Shown here: positions 31,816 to 46,800 of the stretch, one piece after another
How positions within the stretch are numbered: position 1 is the stretch's first letter
How the letters are laid out: each line of letters starts with the position of its first letter
DNA from: CAVUDO01 sp963740255
GTDB lineage: Bacteria > Actinomycetota > Actinomycetes > Mycobacteriales > Cryptosporangiaceae
Reading direction: 5' to 3'
NCBI GenBank assembly: GCA_963740255.1
Contig: CAVUDO010000006.1
Span: 372,001 to 436,000 of the forward strand
Length of the DNA: 64,000 nt
The notes under the pieces: generated by a model
Told to the model about the DNA's origin: nothing
What the model saw: the letters and a program-made list of their open reading frames with translations, nothing else
Database searches by the model: none
Program-made: the position numbers and the translations under genes

Positions 31816-34800
31816 CCGGTCACATCCAGGCGGCCGAGCAGGCCCGGGTGGCCGGCCCTGCCACCGTCGCCACACCACGCGGGCCAGCCGACCTGACCGT
31901 GGACGAGCGCACCAAGCGTGACCGGCAGCTGGCCGCCCTCACGGGTGAGGCGAAGGCCTACTTCGACTCCATCGCGGAACGGGAGGAGCACTTCCAGAGC
32001 TGGCTGGACAGCGTGAAGGCGCTCGAACGGGCGCGGGCAGCGCTCGACCAGGTGGGGCACGACAGCGGAAGTTCCCAGGAGGTCGAGGCCGCGCGGACGG
32101 CCGTGGCGGAGGCGCTGCAGATCGCTGAGAACGCGGCGTTGGTCTCCGGGGAGCCGATTGCCATCGGCCGGTTCAGCGACGCCTACCGCGCGGAACTGGC
32201 CGCCGACCCCGCAGTCGACCAGTTGCTCCAGCTGGCCGAGGAGATGGTGGAGGCGGCCAACGTCGCCGAGGAGAACCTCCGTAGCGTCGACACCGACTAC
32301 TGGCACTACCAGAACGACGACCCGGGCACGTTGGCCACGCCCGACCATCCCGTTGTGCAGCAGTCGCAGATCCCCGGCAACGATCAGCGCCCGGTCGACA
32401 GTCGGCGCAGCTACGCGCGGATGTACCGGCGGCCACTGCTTCACCACCAGCGCCAGCTCGAGCAGGCATTGCGCGAGGAGTTCGGCGAGATTCCTCGGAC
32501 GCCGGATCCGCGGCGAGGCGCCTGGTTCAACGCGATCAACGCCTTCGGCTACCTTCTCGACGCCGGTCGCCGTGTCAACTGCATGGACGCTCGGATGGCG
32601 TTCCTCGACACCTACCTCCACGGCCGGCCCCGGGTAGCCGCCGCGCTGCAGCGCAACGGATTCGGCCACCGCAACGCCACCGAGGTGGCCGTGCCGGGCG
32701 TCCCGGCGCACACGGAGGAGAATCTCTTCGGCGGGAAGTTCCAGGCAGCGGTTCAGCACCAGGCAGGTGTCGACCGCACGGACGTGAACGCTCAGGTCGA
32801 GGCCGGCTACGCCGCGATCGCCGCGCACCTGAGGGAGGTTGGTCCGGGCGCCGTCGCGTTGATCGACACCCAGTGGGTCGAGGGCGAGTCGCATTCGTGG
32901 GTGGCCGTCAACCAGGACGGCACGATCCTGTGGATCGACCCGCAGGACGGGACGGTCAGCGAGACGCCGATCTTCCCGCCGAGCCGGGTCAAGGAACTCC
33001 ACACCTTGTTCGTCGACCGCGACGCCACGCCTGTCCCGGCTCCTGAGGGCGCGTTCCCGGCCGCCACCGATGCCCGGCGTGAGCCGCGGCGGGTCGGCCG
33101 GACGTTCCGGCGGCTCTTCGGCGGCCGGCACGCGTCCACCGGCCAGCCAGGCGCCACGTCGGACCAGGACCAGCGCCGCGACCCGACGCCGACGCAGCGT
33201 GACGAGGCCGCCGAGGTGGTCGAGGTCCCGCCGGCCCGCCCGGTGGACCCGGTGCGGTTGGCCGATCTCGCCGCGGAGGACAGGGCCGAGTACGAACGCC
33301 AGTCCGAGGAGTACTTCCGTTCGGTCAAGGAACGGGACCTGCATTTCCGCGAAGCCCAGGACCGCAACGCCGAGTACTGGTTGTTCGAGGTGGACATCCT
33401 CGGCGAGCGGCTGGCCAGCCTCACGGAGGCGATCCAGGACGACAGCGCGCCGGCCCGCATCGTCGCCGAACGGGATCTCGTCGCGGCGGCACTGCAGGCG
33501 GTCGAAGTCGCCGCCGCGCGGGTCGCCGGTTCCGCGCAGTCGACTGCCGACCTCGGCTGGCTCAACGAGCTGTACGCGACGATGCCGTCCCCCGAGGCCG
33601 ACGTCGCGACCCTGCTCGACTGGGCGCAGCAGATGACCACGGCACTCGCCGATCCCCGTGCCCAACTCGACGCGAACCGGGACTACTGGAGCTACCAGAA
33701 CAGGGACTCCGATGTCGCCACGGTGGCCACCGCCGACGACCCGGTTGTCCAGCACTCCCAGATCCCGGGCGACAACTCGGTTCCGCTCGACCGGCGACAC
33801 GGCTACGCCAAGGACTACCGCTCTCCGCTGCTGGCCCACCAACGCATGCTCGAGATGGCCCTGGTCGAGGCCTTCGGTGAGATCGCCGCCAAGCCGGATC
33901 CGCGGGTCGGCGGCTGGCTGAAGCGCATCAACGGGTTCGGCATGTTCCGCGACCCGGACCGTCACACCAACTGCGCCTACGCGCGACTGGCGTTCCTCGA
34001 GACGTACCTCTACGGCCGACCGAGGGTGGCGCCGCCCCGCAAGCGCTCGTTCCTGTTCTTCCTCGACTCCCCGCTGAGCGGCAACAGGGTCCCCGAAGAG
34101 CAGCGGCTCACCGGCGGGCGGTTCCAACGGGTGGCCGGCGGCCCCGCGGCCGGCGACACGGCGACCGTGCAGCAGGTGGACGCCGCGCTCGCCGCGATCG
34201 CGACGCAGATGGCTGGTCTCGATCACGGCTCGGTCGCGCTCGTGGACGCCGAATGGGGCAACGGCGAGAGCACCCACGCACTGGCTGTCGTCAAACACGG
34301 CGACGACGTCCTGTGGATCGATCCCCAGACCGGAGAGGTCAGCACCGGCTTCCCCTACGACCCGGGCTCGATCGGGCGAGTCCAGGTGCTCGTGGTCGAC
34401 GGCGACGCGAAGCCGGTGGTCCTTCCGTCCGACGCGTTCCCGAGCGTCGACATCACGGCGTCGGCGATCCTCGACTCCGACTTCCGTGGCGACTTCGCGC
34501 CGGAGGCGCGCGCGGAGCAGGTGGCCGAGGAGATCGCCCGCCAGCTGGAGCTCGCGCGGTCGGCCGCGGGCGTACCCGGCATCGTCCGGCAGGCCGACGG
34601 CAGCTACCTGGTCGAGCAGCCGTTCGGTGAGCCGGCCGTCGTCACCGTTGTCGCCGGCGACACCAGCGACACCGCCACCGAAGCGGGCTCGGCGGTGGCG
34701 AAGAGCCGCATCGACGTGGACGGGCGTCGGATCGAGATCGTGGTGTCCGACCGTGCGCAGCTACGGCATGTCGGGCGGGCGCTCGCGCACGAGTTGGCCG

Positions 34801-37800
34801 AGGCGGCGTCGGTGCTGGCCCGCGATGCCGGCGAGCCGCTGGCCGTGCCGTCCGATCACGTGCGGGGTCGGCTTGCCGAGCTGCGGTACCTCGCGGCCGG
34901 GGTGCCATCCGGCGACGCCGTGGTCGAACAGGAGATCCAGGAGCTGCTGCGCAGCCTCGGGTTCACCGCCGACGAGCAGCCCGTGGTGACGGCGTTCGTG
35001 GAGCAGTTGACCCGACACGACCTCGCACTCGGTGCGGTGCGCGCTCGGGAGGCTTCCGGCCAGCCGGTCGACGGCGACGTCCAGGCGGCGGCCGATGCCG
35101 TCACGACGCGCCTCACCGCGCTGTGGGGCCAGTTGGGGAACCTGTCCGAGCAGGCCCGGGCGGCCGAGCACGCCAGGCGGACCGATCCGGCGAGGGCCGA
35201 CGACCCGGACGGTGCGCCCCCGCACGTGCGCGCGCTCCAGGATCAGATCGCCGCGGAGTTGGCGTCGGTCGGGGCGGCCCAGGACACACTCGCCCAGCGG
35301 GCGGCCGGCGTCCCCGCACCCGACGCCTCCGGTCCAGCGCCCGACGCGACGCTGCCGGCGGATCTGGTCGAGGCTGAGCGGCGACGGAGCGAGGCCGAGA
35401 TCGCCCGTGCCAGCGCCGTCGCCGAGCGGGCCAGGCAGGTCGGCGAGCAGGTCGGCGAGCTCACCAGCCGGGCCCGCGAGGTGCGGTCCGAGGTCGCGGC
35501 GCTGGAGGAGCGGCTCACCGAACTGCAGGCGCGCCTGGTGCGGCTGCAGAGCGCCCAGGCCCGGGTCGCGGCCGATCCCGCCGCGGGGAACGACCTGCAG
35601 GCCGCGCGGGACAGCGTTGCCGAACAGCTGCAGGTGGTCCAGGAGCGGGTCGCTGGCCACGCGACGCAGGCCGACGCGCTGACCGAGCAGATCGCCGAGA
35701 CGGTCCAGGCCACCGACGAGCTGCGCGCCCGCAAGGCGACGCTCGAGGAGGACTCCGCACCCGACGACGTCGCCACCGCCCGGATCGAAGAGCTCGGCAC
35801 GCTCATCGGCCAACGGGAGCAGCAGATCGCCGACGCGCGGGCACACCATGCCTGGCTGCTGTCGGCCGGCGAGCGGTTGGCCGAGTACGTGACGACGCTG
35901 GGGGAACAGCTCGCGCAGGTGGCGGGCGACGCGGAAGGCTCACCCGCCGCGTTGGCCGCGGCCCTCGACCAGGTCGCCGCCAGGGCCAGTCTCACCTCGC
36001 CCTACGAGTCGCGGGCCGACGAACTCACCGCACAGGTTGAGGCGACAGTGCGGGAGCAGCGCCGCCTGCGGGCCGAGGCCAGGCGTCTGAACGAGGTCGG
36101 ACGGGCCCGGCAGGCGGGCGCGGAGACGACCGGCGACCGCGCGGCCCTGGCCGCCCTGGAGCGGTTGGCCGCGGACTTCCGCGACCAGACGCAGGCCCGG
36201 CGGGCCGAGATCGTCCGCGCACTGGAGTCGCTCACCCAGCCGGGCGTGGACCGGGACGCGGTGCGGGCGCGGGTGGCCGCGGAGATCCAGTTGCTGGAGC
36301 AGGCGGCGGACACCCTCACGCGGGAGGCTGCTCCGCACCAGGCCCGACTCGGCCGCCAGCCGAAGGCCGGCGAGTCCCTCAGCGGTGCGCTCGACCCGGT
36401 GGCCAACCTCCGCATGCGCTGGGCGCTGTCGGCCGCGGGAGGGAACGTCGCCGGGGTCGCCAAGATCCGGTTGGACACCCTGGACCAGACCTCGGTCGAT
36501 CGGCTCCTGCAGGCGTTGGACGGCACCCGCGACGTCGCCGCGAACGTGCACGCCCAGATCGCGCGACGCAACGAAGCCGTCCGCAGCGAGCCCGTCTCGG
36601 CCCCGAGCGAGGCGTCGCCTGCCCCGGCGCCCACCGCCCAGTCCGACCAGCCGCCCGCCGAGGGCGACCAGCCGCCGGCCGGGCCGGATGCGACCTCCGC
36701 CGGCCCGCGAGGCCCCGCTGCCGCACCGGCGCCGGACCAGCCCGGACGCGTGGTGCGACTCACGGCGCCCGCGATACCGCGCTCGGACTTCCGCGGCGAT
36801 GTCCTGCCTGAGGCCCAGCCGGAGCAGGTGGCCGAAGAGATCGCACGCCAGCTGGAACAGGCGTCCCCGGCGGCCGGCGTCCCCGGCGTCACCGTGCAGG
36901 ACGACGGCAGCTACCTGGTGGCGCAGCCGTTCGGCGACGCGTTCGTGGTGACGGTGGTGCCCGGCGACACCAGTGGTGCCCGCACCGGCGGTGGGCTGCC
37001 GGTGTCGACGACCCGGATCGACCTGGGTGGGCGGCCGGTTCGCGTCGAGATCGTGGTGTCCGACCGTGCGCCGTTGCGGCACGTGGGCCGGGTGGTCGCG
37101 CGCGGCCTGGCCGAGGCGACCGCGGTGGTGGCCAGCGAGTCCGGCGAACGGCTCGCGGTGCCGCTGGACGGCCTCCGGGGTCGGCTCGCGGAGCTGCGGC
37201 ACCTGGCCCGGCAACTGGCGTCCGACGACGCCGACCGCGGCCTGGCGGAGCGGGACATCCAGACCCTGCTGCGCGGCCTCGGGTTCGCGGCCGGCGAGCA
37301 GCGGCTGGTGCTCGCCTTCGCGGAGCAGCTGACCCGGCACGATCTCGCGATGGGTGCGGTACGCATCCTGCAGACCCCCGAGCAGCGCGCCGACCGCGGC
37401 GCGCCCGACGCCGGCGTGGTGCACGGTCCGGCCTTCGCGGACGTGCGCGCCGACGCCGACGCCGTCACCGCCCGGCTCGCCGAGGTCTGGAGCCAGCTCG
37501 GGACGCTGTCCATGCTGGCCCGGGCCGCCGAATACGCCCGGCGCACCGATCCGGCTCGTGCTGACGATCCGGCCCGCGCCGACGACCCGGACCGGCCGCC
37601 GCCGCATGTGATCGCGCTCCAGGACCAGATCGAGGCGGAGCTGGCGGCGCTCGGTACGGCGCAGGACGCGCTGGCCGACCGGGTCCAGACCGCCCCGAAC
37701 TCTCGCACGCAGAGCGCCGAACCCAGCGCGGCGCGGAGGCTGGCCGACCTCGACGCCGAAGGCCGGGCCGAACTGGAGCGCCAGTCCGCGGACTACTTCG

Positions 37801-40800
37801 CCTCCATCGCGGAGCGGGAGACCCACTTCCAGACCTGGCTGGACAGCGTGCGGGCGCTCGACGGAGCGTTGCGCATCCTGAACCAGGAGAGGGAGGACGG
37901 CGGGACGCCCGACCGGGTCGAGGCCGCCCGGGAACAGGTCGCCGAGGCGCTCCGATCGGCCGAACAGACCGCCAGGCTGACCGGCCCGACGGGTGCGCCG
38001 ATCGCCGACCTGTTCGACCCGTCGTCCGTGCCGGACACAGCCGAGGACGGCGACCTCGACCCGCTGCTCGAGCTGGCCGAACAGATGGTGGCCAATGCCG
38101 ACTACGCCGAGGCCAGCCTGCGCGAGGAGAACCTCGCCTACTACCAGTACCAGAACGACGACGCCGGTGTGCCGGCCACTGTGGACGATCCGGTCGTCCA
38201 GGAGTCCCAGATCCCCGGCCACGACCGGCAGCCGGTCGACCGGGTGCGGGACTACGGGCAGGGACACCGGCGTCCGCTGCTGGCCCACCAGCGCCTCCTG
38301 GAGCTGGCGCTGCTGGACGAGTTCGGCGAGATTCCCCGGACGCCGAACCCGCGGGCGGGCAGGTGGCTCGAACGGATCAACGCGTTCGCGACCCGGTTCG
38401 ACCCCAGCTTCCGGGTCAACTGCACCGACGCGAGGGACGCGTTCCTCGACACCTACCTGCACGGTCGGCCGCGGGTAGCGGCTCCGATCACGCGCAACAG
38501 GTTCGGTTCGCGCGATGCCACCGACGTGCCCGTCGAGCACAGCCTTCCGCCCGAACTGGCCACGCCAGACACCCAGCGGCTCGCCGAGGAGCAGCGAGCC
38601 GGCGGTCCGTACCAGTCCTTCGGTGCGGAGGTGGCGGCCGGCTACGCCGCGATCGAGCAGCACCTCCGGGACCTCGGCCACGGTGCGGTGGCGATGATCG
38701 ACACCGAGTGGGTCCAGGACGACGCGCACGCCTGGGTGGCCGTCAACCACCACGACGAGATCCTCTGGATCGACCCCCAGACCGGGACGGTCGACACCGC
38801 CCAGATCTACGACGCCGCGCTGGTCAAGCGCCTCGACGTCCTCTTCCTCGACGGCAACGCCGGCTACGCGCCGGTCTCGCCCGACGTACTCCCGACCGAC
38901 CCCCAGACCCCGGTCGCCCACGCGGCCGGCCTCAAGCGGTTCTTCCAGCGGTTCGGTGGATCGCGGCCCGACGAACAGCCCGCCGTCGACACGGACGACA
39001 GGCCGTCGGGCGAAGCCACCCGTCCCGCCGAGGTCGCGGCCACCCCCGCCGCCGTCGACCCCGCCGCCGTCGACCCGGTCGAGGAGGAGCGGGTGCGCGG
39101 CGAGGTCGACCGCGCCCACGCCCAGGGGATGCGCGAGCGGGTCGCTGACGCCCTCCGGGAGGCCAGATTCCTCTATGGCGTGGCGAGCTGGGTGACGTCG
39201 GAGGTCGCGGGTCTCGGCCCGCAACTGGACGAGCTGAAGTCGCGGTTGGAGCAGGCGCAGCGGGCGCAGTCGCGGGTGGAAACCGAACCCGACGCCGCGC
39301 TCGACGTCGAGGTCGAACTGGGCGCGGCCGCCGACCAGGTACGGGCGCTCGAACAGCGGGTGCGGGAGTACGCGCGGCAGGCGGACGAGGCTTCCGGGAC
39401 GCTCGCCGACCTGCAGGCACGTCGGGCCGAGTTGGCGCGCAGGCAGGCGACGCTGGGGCAGCACCCCGCTTCTTCGACGGACCCGGTGATCGCCGCACAG
39501 GTCGAGGCGTCGGGGGAGGTCCTCGCGCAGCGCGACCAGCGGATCGCCGCCACCCAGGAGGACGTTTCCTGGCTGCGCACGTCGGGCGAGCGGCTGGCGA
39601 CCTACCTCGAAGAGGTGAACGCGCGGCTCGGTGAGGTCACCGGCGACACGGACACGGCGCGAGCCGCGCTCACCGCCGCCGTCGAGCAGGTGTTCGATCC
39701 GACCGCGTTGACCTCGCCGGCGCTGACCCAGGCCGACGCACTCGCCGCGCGGGTCACGGCCAGGATGCGGGAGGCGCACCGCCTGCAGCAGGCGGCGGAG
39801 CGGCTGGACGCCGCCGGCCGGATACGCCGGAACGGCGACGCCGCGGCCGCCGACCGCGCGGCGCTGGTCGCGCTGGAGGAGTTCGTGGCGGGCTTCCGTC
39901 ACACCGTGGTCGGGAGCCGACACCGGATCCGGCAGGTGCTGGCCACGCTGTCGCGGCCGGGCGTCGACCAGGACGCGGCGCGGGCGCGGGTGGCCGCGGA
40001 GATCCAGTCGTTGCGGGATGCGGCCGAAACTCTCCAGCAGGAGGCTGCTCCGCATCAGACCCGGCTCGCCCGGGAGCCGGCGGCCGACGAGCCGGTCGGC
40101 CGCGACCTCGACCCGGTGGCCAACCTCCAGTTGCGGTGGGCGTTGGCGTCCCTGCACAGCAACGTCGCCGCGGTCACCGAGGTGCCACTCGGGACGTTGG
40201 AGCCGGCCCAGACTGCCGTCCTCGACGAGGCGCTGGACCGCCTGTGGGACCTCACCTGGAACGCCCACCACCAGATCGCGCAGCGCAACGACGCGGCCCG
40301 GTCCGACCGGGGAGCCGCCGATGCCCGGCCGGCCGAGGGACCCACCGCCGAGCACACGATCGGCAGCGAGCTCCGGCCCCGCCCTGTCGACCCGGGCCAG
40401 CCGCCGGCCGTCGTCGACCAGCGGCTGACCCAGGCCTCGCGCGAACTGGGCGACGCGGTCGTGCGGTCGACCTACCGGGTCCAGGTGCAACCGGGCTTCG
40501 ACTTCGCCGCCACCGCGGCCATCACCGCCTACCTCGCCGACCTGGGCGTGACCCACCTCTACTCCTCGCCGCTCCAACTGGCCTCGCCGGCGTCGACCCA
40601 CGGCTACGACGTCGTCGACCACTCCCGGGTGAACCCCGACGTGGGGGGCGAGGCCGGCCGGCAGACGCTGCTCGCGGCGCTGCGGGAGAACGGCCTGGGC
40701 ATGATCCTCGACATCGTGCCCAACCACGCCGGGGTGGCGGTCCCGGCGGCGAACCAGGCGTGGTGGAGCCTGCTCCGGGACGGCCGGGACTCGCCGTACA

Positions 40801-43800
40801 ACCAGTGGTTCGACGTCAACTGGGACGCCCACGACGGCCGGCTGCTGGTCCCGATCCTCGGCGACCAGGCCGATGCCCTGGACGCGCTGCAACTCGTCGA
40901 GACCGTCGAGGGCCACGAGCTGCACTACTACGGCAACCGCCTCCCGGTGGCGCCCGACACCGTGCGGCCGGGCGACACCGCGCTCGACGTCCACGCCAAG
41001 CAGAACTACGAGCTGGTGTCGTGGACGCGCGCCGACAGCGAGATCAACTACCGCCGGTTCTTCACGATCAAGGAGCTGGCCGGGCTCCGAGTGGAGGAGC
41101 GGGAAGTCTTCGACGCCGTCCACGCGCTGATGCTGGGGTGGTACAACGCCGGGGAGATCGACGGCCTCAGAGTCGACCACGTCGACGGCCTGCGCGCCCC
41201 GTCCCAGTACCTGCGACAGCTGCGGGAGGCGGCGCCGGGCGCCTATCTGGTCGTCGAGAAGATCCTGGCGTCCGGAGAGCAGCTCCCGGGCTCCTGGCCG
41301 GTGCAGGGCACGACCGGCTACGACGCGTTGCGCGAGGTCACCGGCCTGCTCGTCGACCCGGCGGGCCAGGAGGCATTCGCGGCGCTCGACGCGGCGCTGA
41401 CCGATGTGCCGACCGACTGGGACGAGCTGGCCCACCGCTCCAAGCTCAAGGTCACCACCGGCATGCTGCTGGCGGAGCTGAACCGGCTCGCCGCCCTCGC
41501 ACCGGAGATCCCGAACGCCAAGTTCGGGCTGGCCGCGCTGATGGCCGCCTTCCCGGTGTACCGCACCTACGGCAAGGGCGGACGCGGTGGCCTGACGGCC
41601 GCGGCGCGGGAGGCCCGCCTGCGCAGGCCCGAGCTGCGCGAGACCATCGACGCCCTGATGAAGCGGCTGCGCAGGGCCGGCGACGAGCTGGCGATCCGGT
41701 TCGAGCAGAGCACCGGCCCGGTGATGGCCAAGGGCGTCGAGGACACCGCCGGCTTCCGGTTCACGAACACCCTGCTGACCAACGTCGAGGTCGGCGGAGA
41801 GCCGGGCGAGTACGGCGTCGACCCGGCCGCGTTCCACGCCGCCACCGCCGACCGCCAGGCGCAGCACCCGCACGGCATGACCACGCTGTCCACGCACGAC
41901 ACCAAGCGCAGCGAGGACGTCCGGGCCCGGCTGGCGGTGCTCTCCGAGCGCGGGCCGGAGTGGTCGGAGGCGGTCCAGCGGTGGGTGCCGCAGCTGTCCG
42001 CGCAGGTGCCCGGACTCGACCCGTCCGTCGCGCACCTGATCCTGCAGACCGCGGTCGGTGCCGGCCCGGTCGGCGCCGACGGGCTGACGCAGGAGCGGCT
42101 CGCCGCGGCGATGATCAAGTCGGTCCGGGAGGCGCGCAACGATTCGCGCGAGGACGGCGTCGGGACGAGCTGGGAGAATCCGAACGCCGAGTTCGAGGCG
42201 GCCGTGGAGGCCGCCGTCGCCGCGCTGTACGGAGACTCCGAGGTCGCCCGGTCGGTCCGGGAGTTCACCGAGGACATCACCGAACAGGGCTGGTCGAACG
42301 CGCTCACGCAGAAGCTCGTCCAGCTGACGATGCCCGGCGTGCCGGACACCTACCAGGGTCAGGAACTCTGGGACTACTCCCTGGTCGACCCCGACAACCG
42401 GCGCGAGGTCGACTACGACGAGCGCCGCCGACTGCTCGCCGAGCTGGACAGCGGCTGGCGCCCCCCGGTCGACGCCGGCGGTGCGGTGAAGCTGCTGGTC
42501 ACCTCCCGGGCGCTCCGGCTGCAGCGCGCCGCACCCGAACTGTTCACCGGTTACACCCCGCTGCACGCGGACGGTCCGGCGGCCGACCACGCGGTCGCGT
42601 TCGACCGGGGCGGCGCGATCACCGTCGCGACCCGCCTTCCCGTGGGACTGGAGCGGGACGGCGGCTGGGCCGGCACCACGCTGACCCTGCCGCCGGGTCA
42701 GTGGGTCGACGCCCTGACCGGCCGCCTCTTCAACGGCGGCGAAGTGCGCCTGAGCCAGTTGCTCCAGCACGTCGACGGGGGTTCGACCGCCGGATACCCG
42801 GTTGCGCTCCTTGTTCGGCCCGATGCGCCGCTGGCCGCAGTGGGCGTGACGCCGGAGACGGCTCCGACCAACTTCGTGCTTCCCACCCAGCAGTCGGTGC
42901 TCCGTCCGCTCGGTCCGCCGGCCAAGCCGCGCGCGACGCTGGCCGATGCGGAGCATGTTGCCCGCGTCCCGCTGGCTCCCGGCGAGCCGACTCCGCGACC
43001 GGCCAGGATGTCGTGGAGTGCCGTGGACGCGGCGCTGAACCGCGAAGTCAGCCCGGTTCGGCGCAATACGTTCCGGCTGTTCGGTGACGTCATCCGGCTC
43101 GAAGCCGCGAACCCCGGCGTCCAAGGCTTCGACGTGTGGCGCGAGCGGCTGCAGGAGGTGTGGGGCAACCCGACCCGACTCAGCCCCGACGGCCTCCGCC
43201 AGAAGCTCGCGGGGTTGGAGGGCGAGATCGACCTCGCTTTCGCCGTGCACCAACTGGTGGAGGTCGAGCCGGTACTCACCGCATACGTGCCGATTGCCAC
43301 CGACGAGGGCGGCGTGCGCGAGGGGCGGGCCCCGGGCAGGACGATCACCGCCGAGTTGGACCTGACCGAGGTCACCGCGGAGGGAGAGCTGGTCTTCCAC
43401 GAGGTGAAGCGGTGGCGGCCGCAGATGCTGATCGAACCCGGGGCCGACGACCTGAGCGAGCGTTCCCGGAAGCTGGTCGTACAGGCCACGAAGCAGCTGA
43501 CCGTGCTGGCCAACAACCCCGACTACCACGGGGCACCCGGCGCGCCGCACGCACTGCGATGGACGTTCCCGCTCGGCATCGACGCGGAGATGGCCCACTA
43601 CCTGGAGTCCCTCTCCGTTCCGGTTCCCAACCCGGACGACCCCGGCGGCCCCCCTATCGGACACGCACGGCTCAGTGTGGTCGGCGACCGGGTGAACGCG
43701 CTCCCGTCCTTGACCGACGAGTCGGACGGGCGGATTACGGCGTCAGCTGTGCCGGGATCCTCGTTCCACGGTCTCGGACGGGCCGAGGCCGCGCCGGACC

Positions 43801-46800
43801 TCGTTCTGGCGCAGGTCAGGCGGGTAGTGGCCGGTTCTCTGTCGGAGTTCGGACGGGTCCGGCCGGTCGAGGGCTACGACGATCGCGTCGCGATCGTCGA
43901 CGACGGTCAGACCTGGCTTGAGCTGCCGCTGCGGAGCGGACCGCTGGCCGAGGGAACGGTCGCCGAGTCGACCCTCGACGACAACGGAATGCCGTCGAAG
44001 ATCACTGTGTCCGACCGGGCCGTCGACGGGGTGGTCGAGCGTGCGTTGGCGCACGAGGTCGCCGAACTCCTCGCGTTGCGGGCGGGCCACACCAACGACA
44101 GCCACCTCTTGGTGGCCGGTCCCGGGGCTGGTCGGCTCCGGGCCGAGAGCCTCTCCGCCCACGACATGGGCCGGATTGCCGAGTTGGAGGTGCTGGTCCG
44201 GCAGGACGACGCCGTGGAGACCGCGGCGTTGGCCCGCCACCTGGGAATCGTCGAAGGCACGGAAGGTTCCGGAGATCGACGCGCCGCGATCGACCCGGAT
44301 CTGCTGGCACAGGTCGACGGGCTGGTCGCGGCGGCACCGGCAGCCGACACCGAGCAGGCGGCCCTGTCCCAGAGTCCGACTGCCCTCGGCACCCACAGCC
44401 ACCAGCTCGCGTCCCGGTCCGCGCCTGACGGGGCGGGTCCAGTCGCTCCGGCACCTGCCAGGGACACATCCGAAAGCAGTTCGTTCGTCGTGGTGTTCAA
44501 CCGGCTTCCGGTCAAGCAGGAGCCGGGCGCGGACGGGGCGCCCGCCTGGGTGCGGAGCCCCGGCGGCGTGGTCACTGCGCTCGCGCCGGTGATGCAGGCC
44601 GAGTCGGGGGTCTGGGTCGGCTGGTCGGGCGTGCCCGGGGACGCGCCGGCGGCCTTCGACTCCGACGGCATCCAGATGTCGCCGGTGCCGCTGTCCGAGG
44701 ACGACCTCGCCAGTTACTACGACCTTGCGGCCAACTCGATGCTGTGGCCGCTCTACCACGGGCACGGCGAGCCGGTCTACCTGCCGGACGCCTGGAGCCG
44801 CATGGTGGAGGTCAACCAGCGGTTCGCCGACGACGCGGTCGCCAAGGCGGCCCCCGGCGCGACCGTGTGGATCCACGACTACCAGTTGCAGCTCGTGCCG
44901 GAGATGATCCGCCGGCAGCGGCCCGACCTGCGCATCGGGTTCTTCCTGCACATCCCGTTCCCGGGCGTCGAGCAGTTCGGCCGCCTGCCGCGGGAGTGGG
45001 GCGACGCGATCGTCGGCGGCCTCCTGGGCGCCGACCTGGTCGGCTTCCAGACCCCTGGCGACGCTGAGAACTTCCGCCAGGTCGTCGAGGAACGGCTGAA
45101 CCTGCCCACCCGGGTCGAGCCCCACGGTCGGCTGGCGCTGGAACACGCTGGCCGGCAGGTGACGCTGGACGCTTTCCCCATCTCGATCGACTTCGCCAGC
45201 GTGGATGCACTCGCCCGGCTGGAGTCGATGCCCGACCGGGCCAGGGAGATTCGGCGCGAGTTCGGCAACCCCAAGCGTCTGGTCGTCGGCCTCGACCGCC
45301 TCGACCCCAGCAAGGGCATCCCCGAACGGCTCAGGGCCTTCCAGGCCCTGCTCCGCTCCGGGGAGTTCGACCCGGCCGACGTGGTCCTGGTCCAGAGTTC
45401 CCAGCTCAGCCGCGCGAGCGTCGCGGCGTACCAGGACCTCCTGGTCGAGACCGACCGGCTGGTCGCCGAGATCAACGCGGAGTTCGGCCAGCCCGGCCGG
45501 CCGGTCGTCCACCATCTGGTCCGCACGATCAACGAGAAGGTGCGTACCGCGTTCTTCCAGGCCGCGGACGTGCTCATGGTGACGCCGCAGCGCGACGGCA
45601 TGAACCTGATCGCCAAGGAGTTCGTCGCGTCCCGGCCCGATCTCGGCGGCGTCCTGCTGCTGAGCAGGGGGGCCGGCGCGGCCGTCGAACTGACCAACGC
45701 GGTCCTGGTCGATCCGCAGGACGCCGCCGACCTGCACGCCGGCCTGTTCCGGGCACTGACCATGGACCCCGCCGAGGCCCGTTCGTCGATGGAGCGCATG
45801 CGCGCGCAGATCGCGGTGAACGATGTCGCCCAGTGGGCAGCCTCGTTCCTCGCCGCCATGCCGCCGGCACCGGGCGTTGCCGCGGCCCAGGCCGCCGTGG
45901 ACCCGGCACTCGCGGTCGCCGTGGACGGCCGGACCGACGACCGGGCCGTCGACGCTGGCGCGGTGCAGCCTCCGACGGCACCCGCGCGGGATGTGGCCGC
46001 TGCCCAGGCCGCGGTGGACGCGGCGCGGGCGATCGCGATGGACGCGCGGACCGACGACGGACACGTCGACGAGGCCGCCGCGGAGCGGTTCTCCGCCGCC
46101 GTACCGCGCCTCGCCGTGGACGGTGCACCCGGCGCCTACTCCACACAGGACGCCGCACTCCGCGGGTTCGCCGAATCCGGTCTGGACCTGGGGCCGGTGA
46201 GCCTCGAGGTGCTCCCCGGCGGCTTCAGCGGCGAGCCGACCTATCTGGTGCGGGACGCCAAGGGCGAGCCCGTCGGCGTCGTCAAGGCGTTCCGTGAGGT
46301 GTCCTCGCTGGTCGGCGAGATCTCGGGGCTGGAGCGCCTGAACGAGGACGACTTCCGCTTCGCGGCTCCCGGTCCCAGGAACGTCGCTGTCGCCGAGGGG
46401 ACCGACGGTACGAGCGGCCTGCTGCTCACGACGTTCGCGCCGGGCCGTTCTCTCGACGACCTGATGGACGATGTCGCCCAGGCGACCGACCCGCGGGAAC
46501 GGGTCTTCGCACTCGACGTGCTGCGCCGCGCGGTGATCGCGGCCGGAGCGGCCCTGGCCGACCTGCACACCAGGCCGGACGGGTCGGGAGGACCGCAGCC
46601 GCGCGACCACGCCACCCGCTACCTCGGTGAGCTGCGGGCCAGCGTCGAGCGGGCCGTACGAAACCGCGCGGCGCTGGAGGCCGCCGGTCTGGACGTCGAC
46701 GGCCTGGTCCGCCGGGTGTCCGAGATCGGCGAGGCGGCCCGGCCAGACCTGGCTGCGGCCGTGATCGCCCACGGTGACATCCCGACGAGCAACGTCATCT

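Noticed and set aside
35940..43664. Antisense open frame of about 2,570 codons
   Set aside because: It is a shadow of the giant gene caused by strong third-position GC bias. Its product is Arg/Gly/His/Leu-rich with no motif, while the plus strand encodes conserved enzymes.
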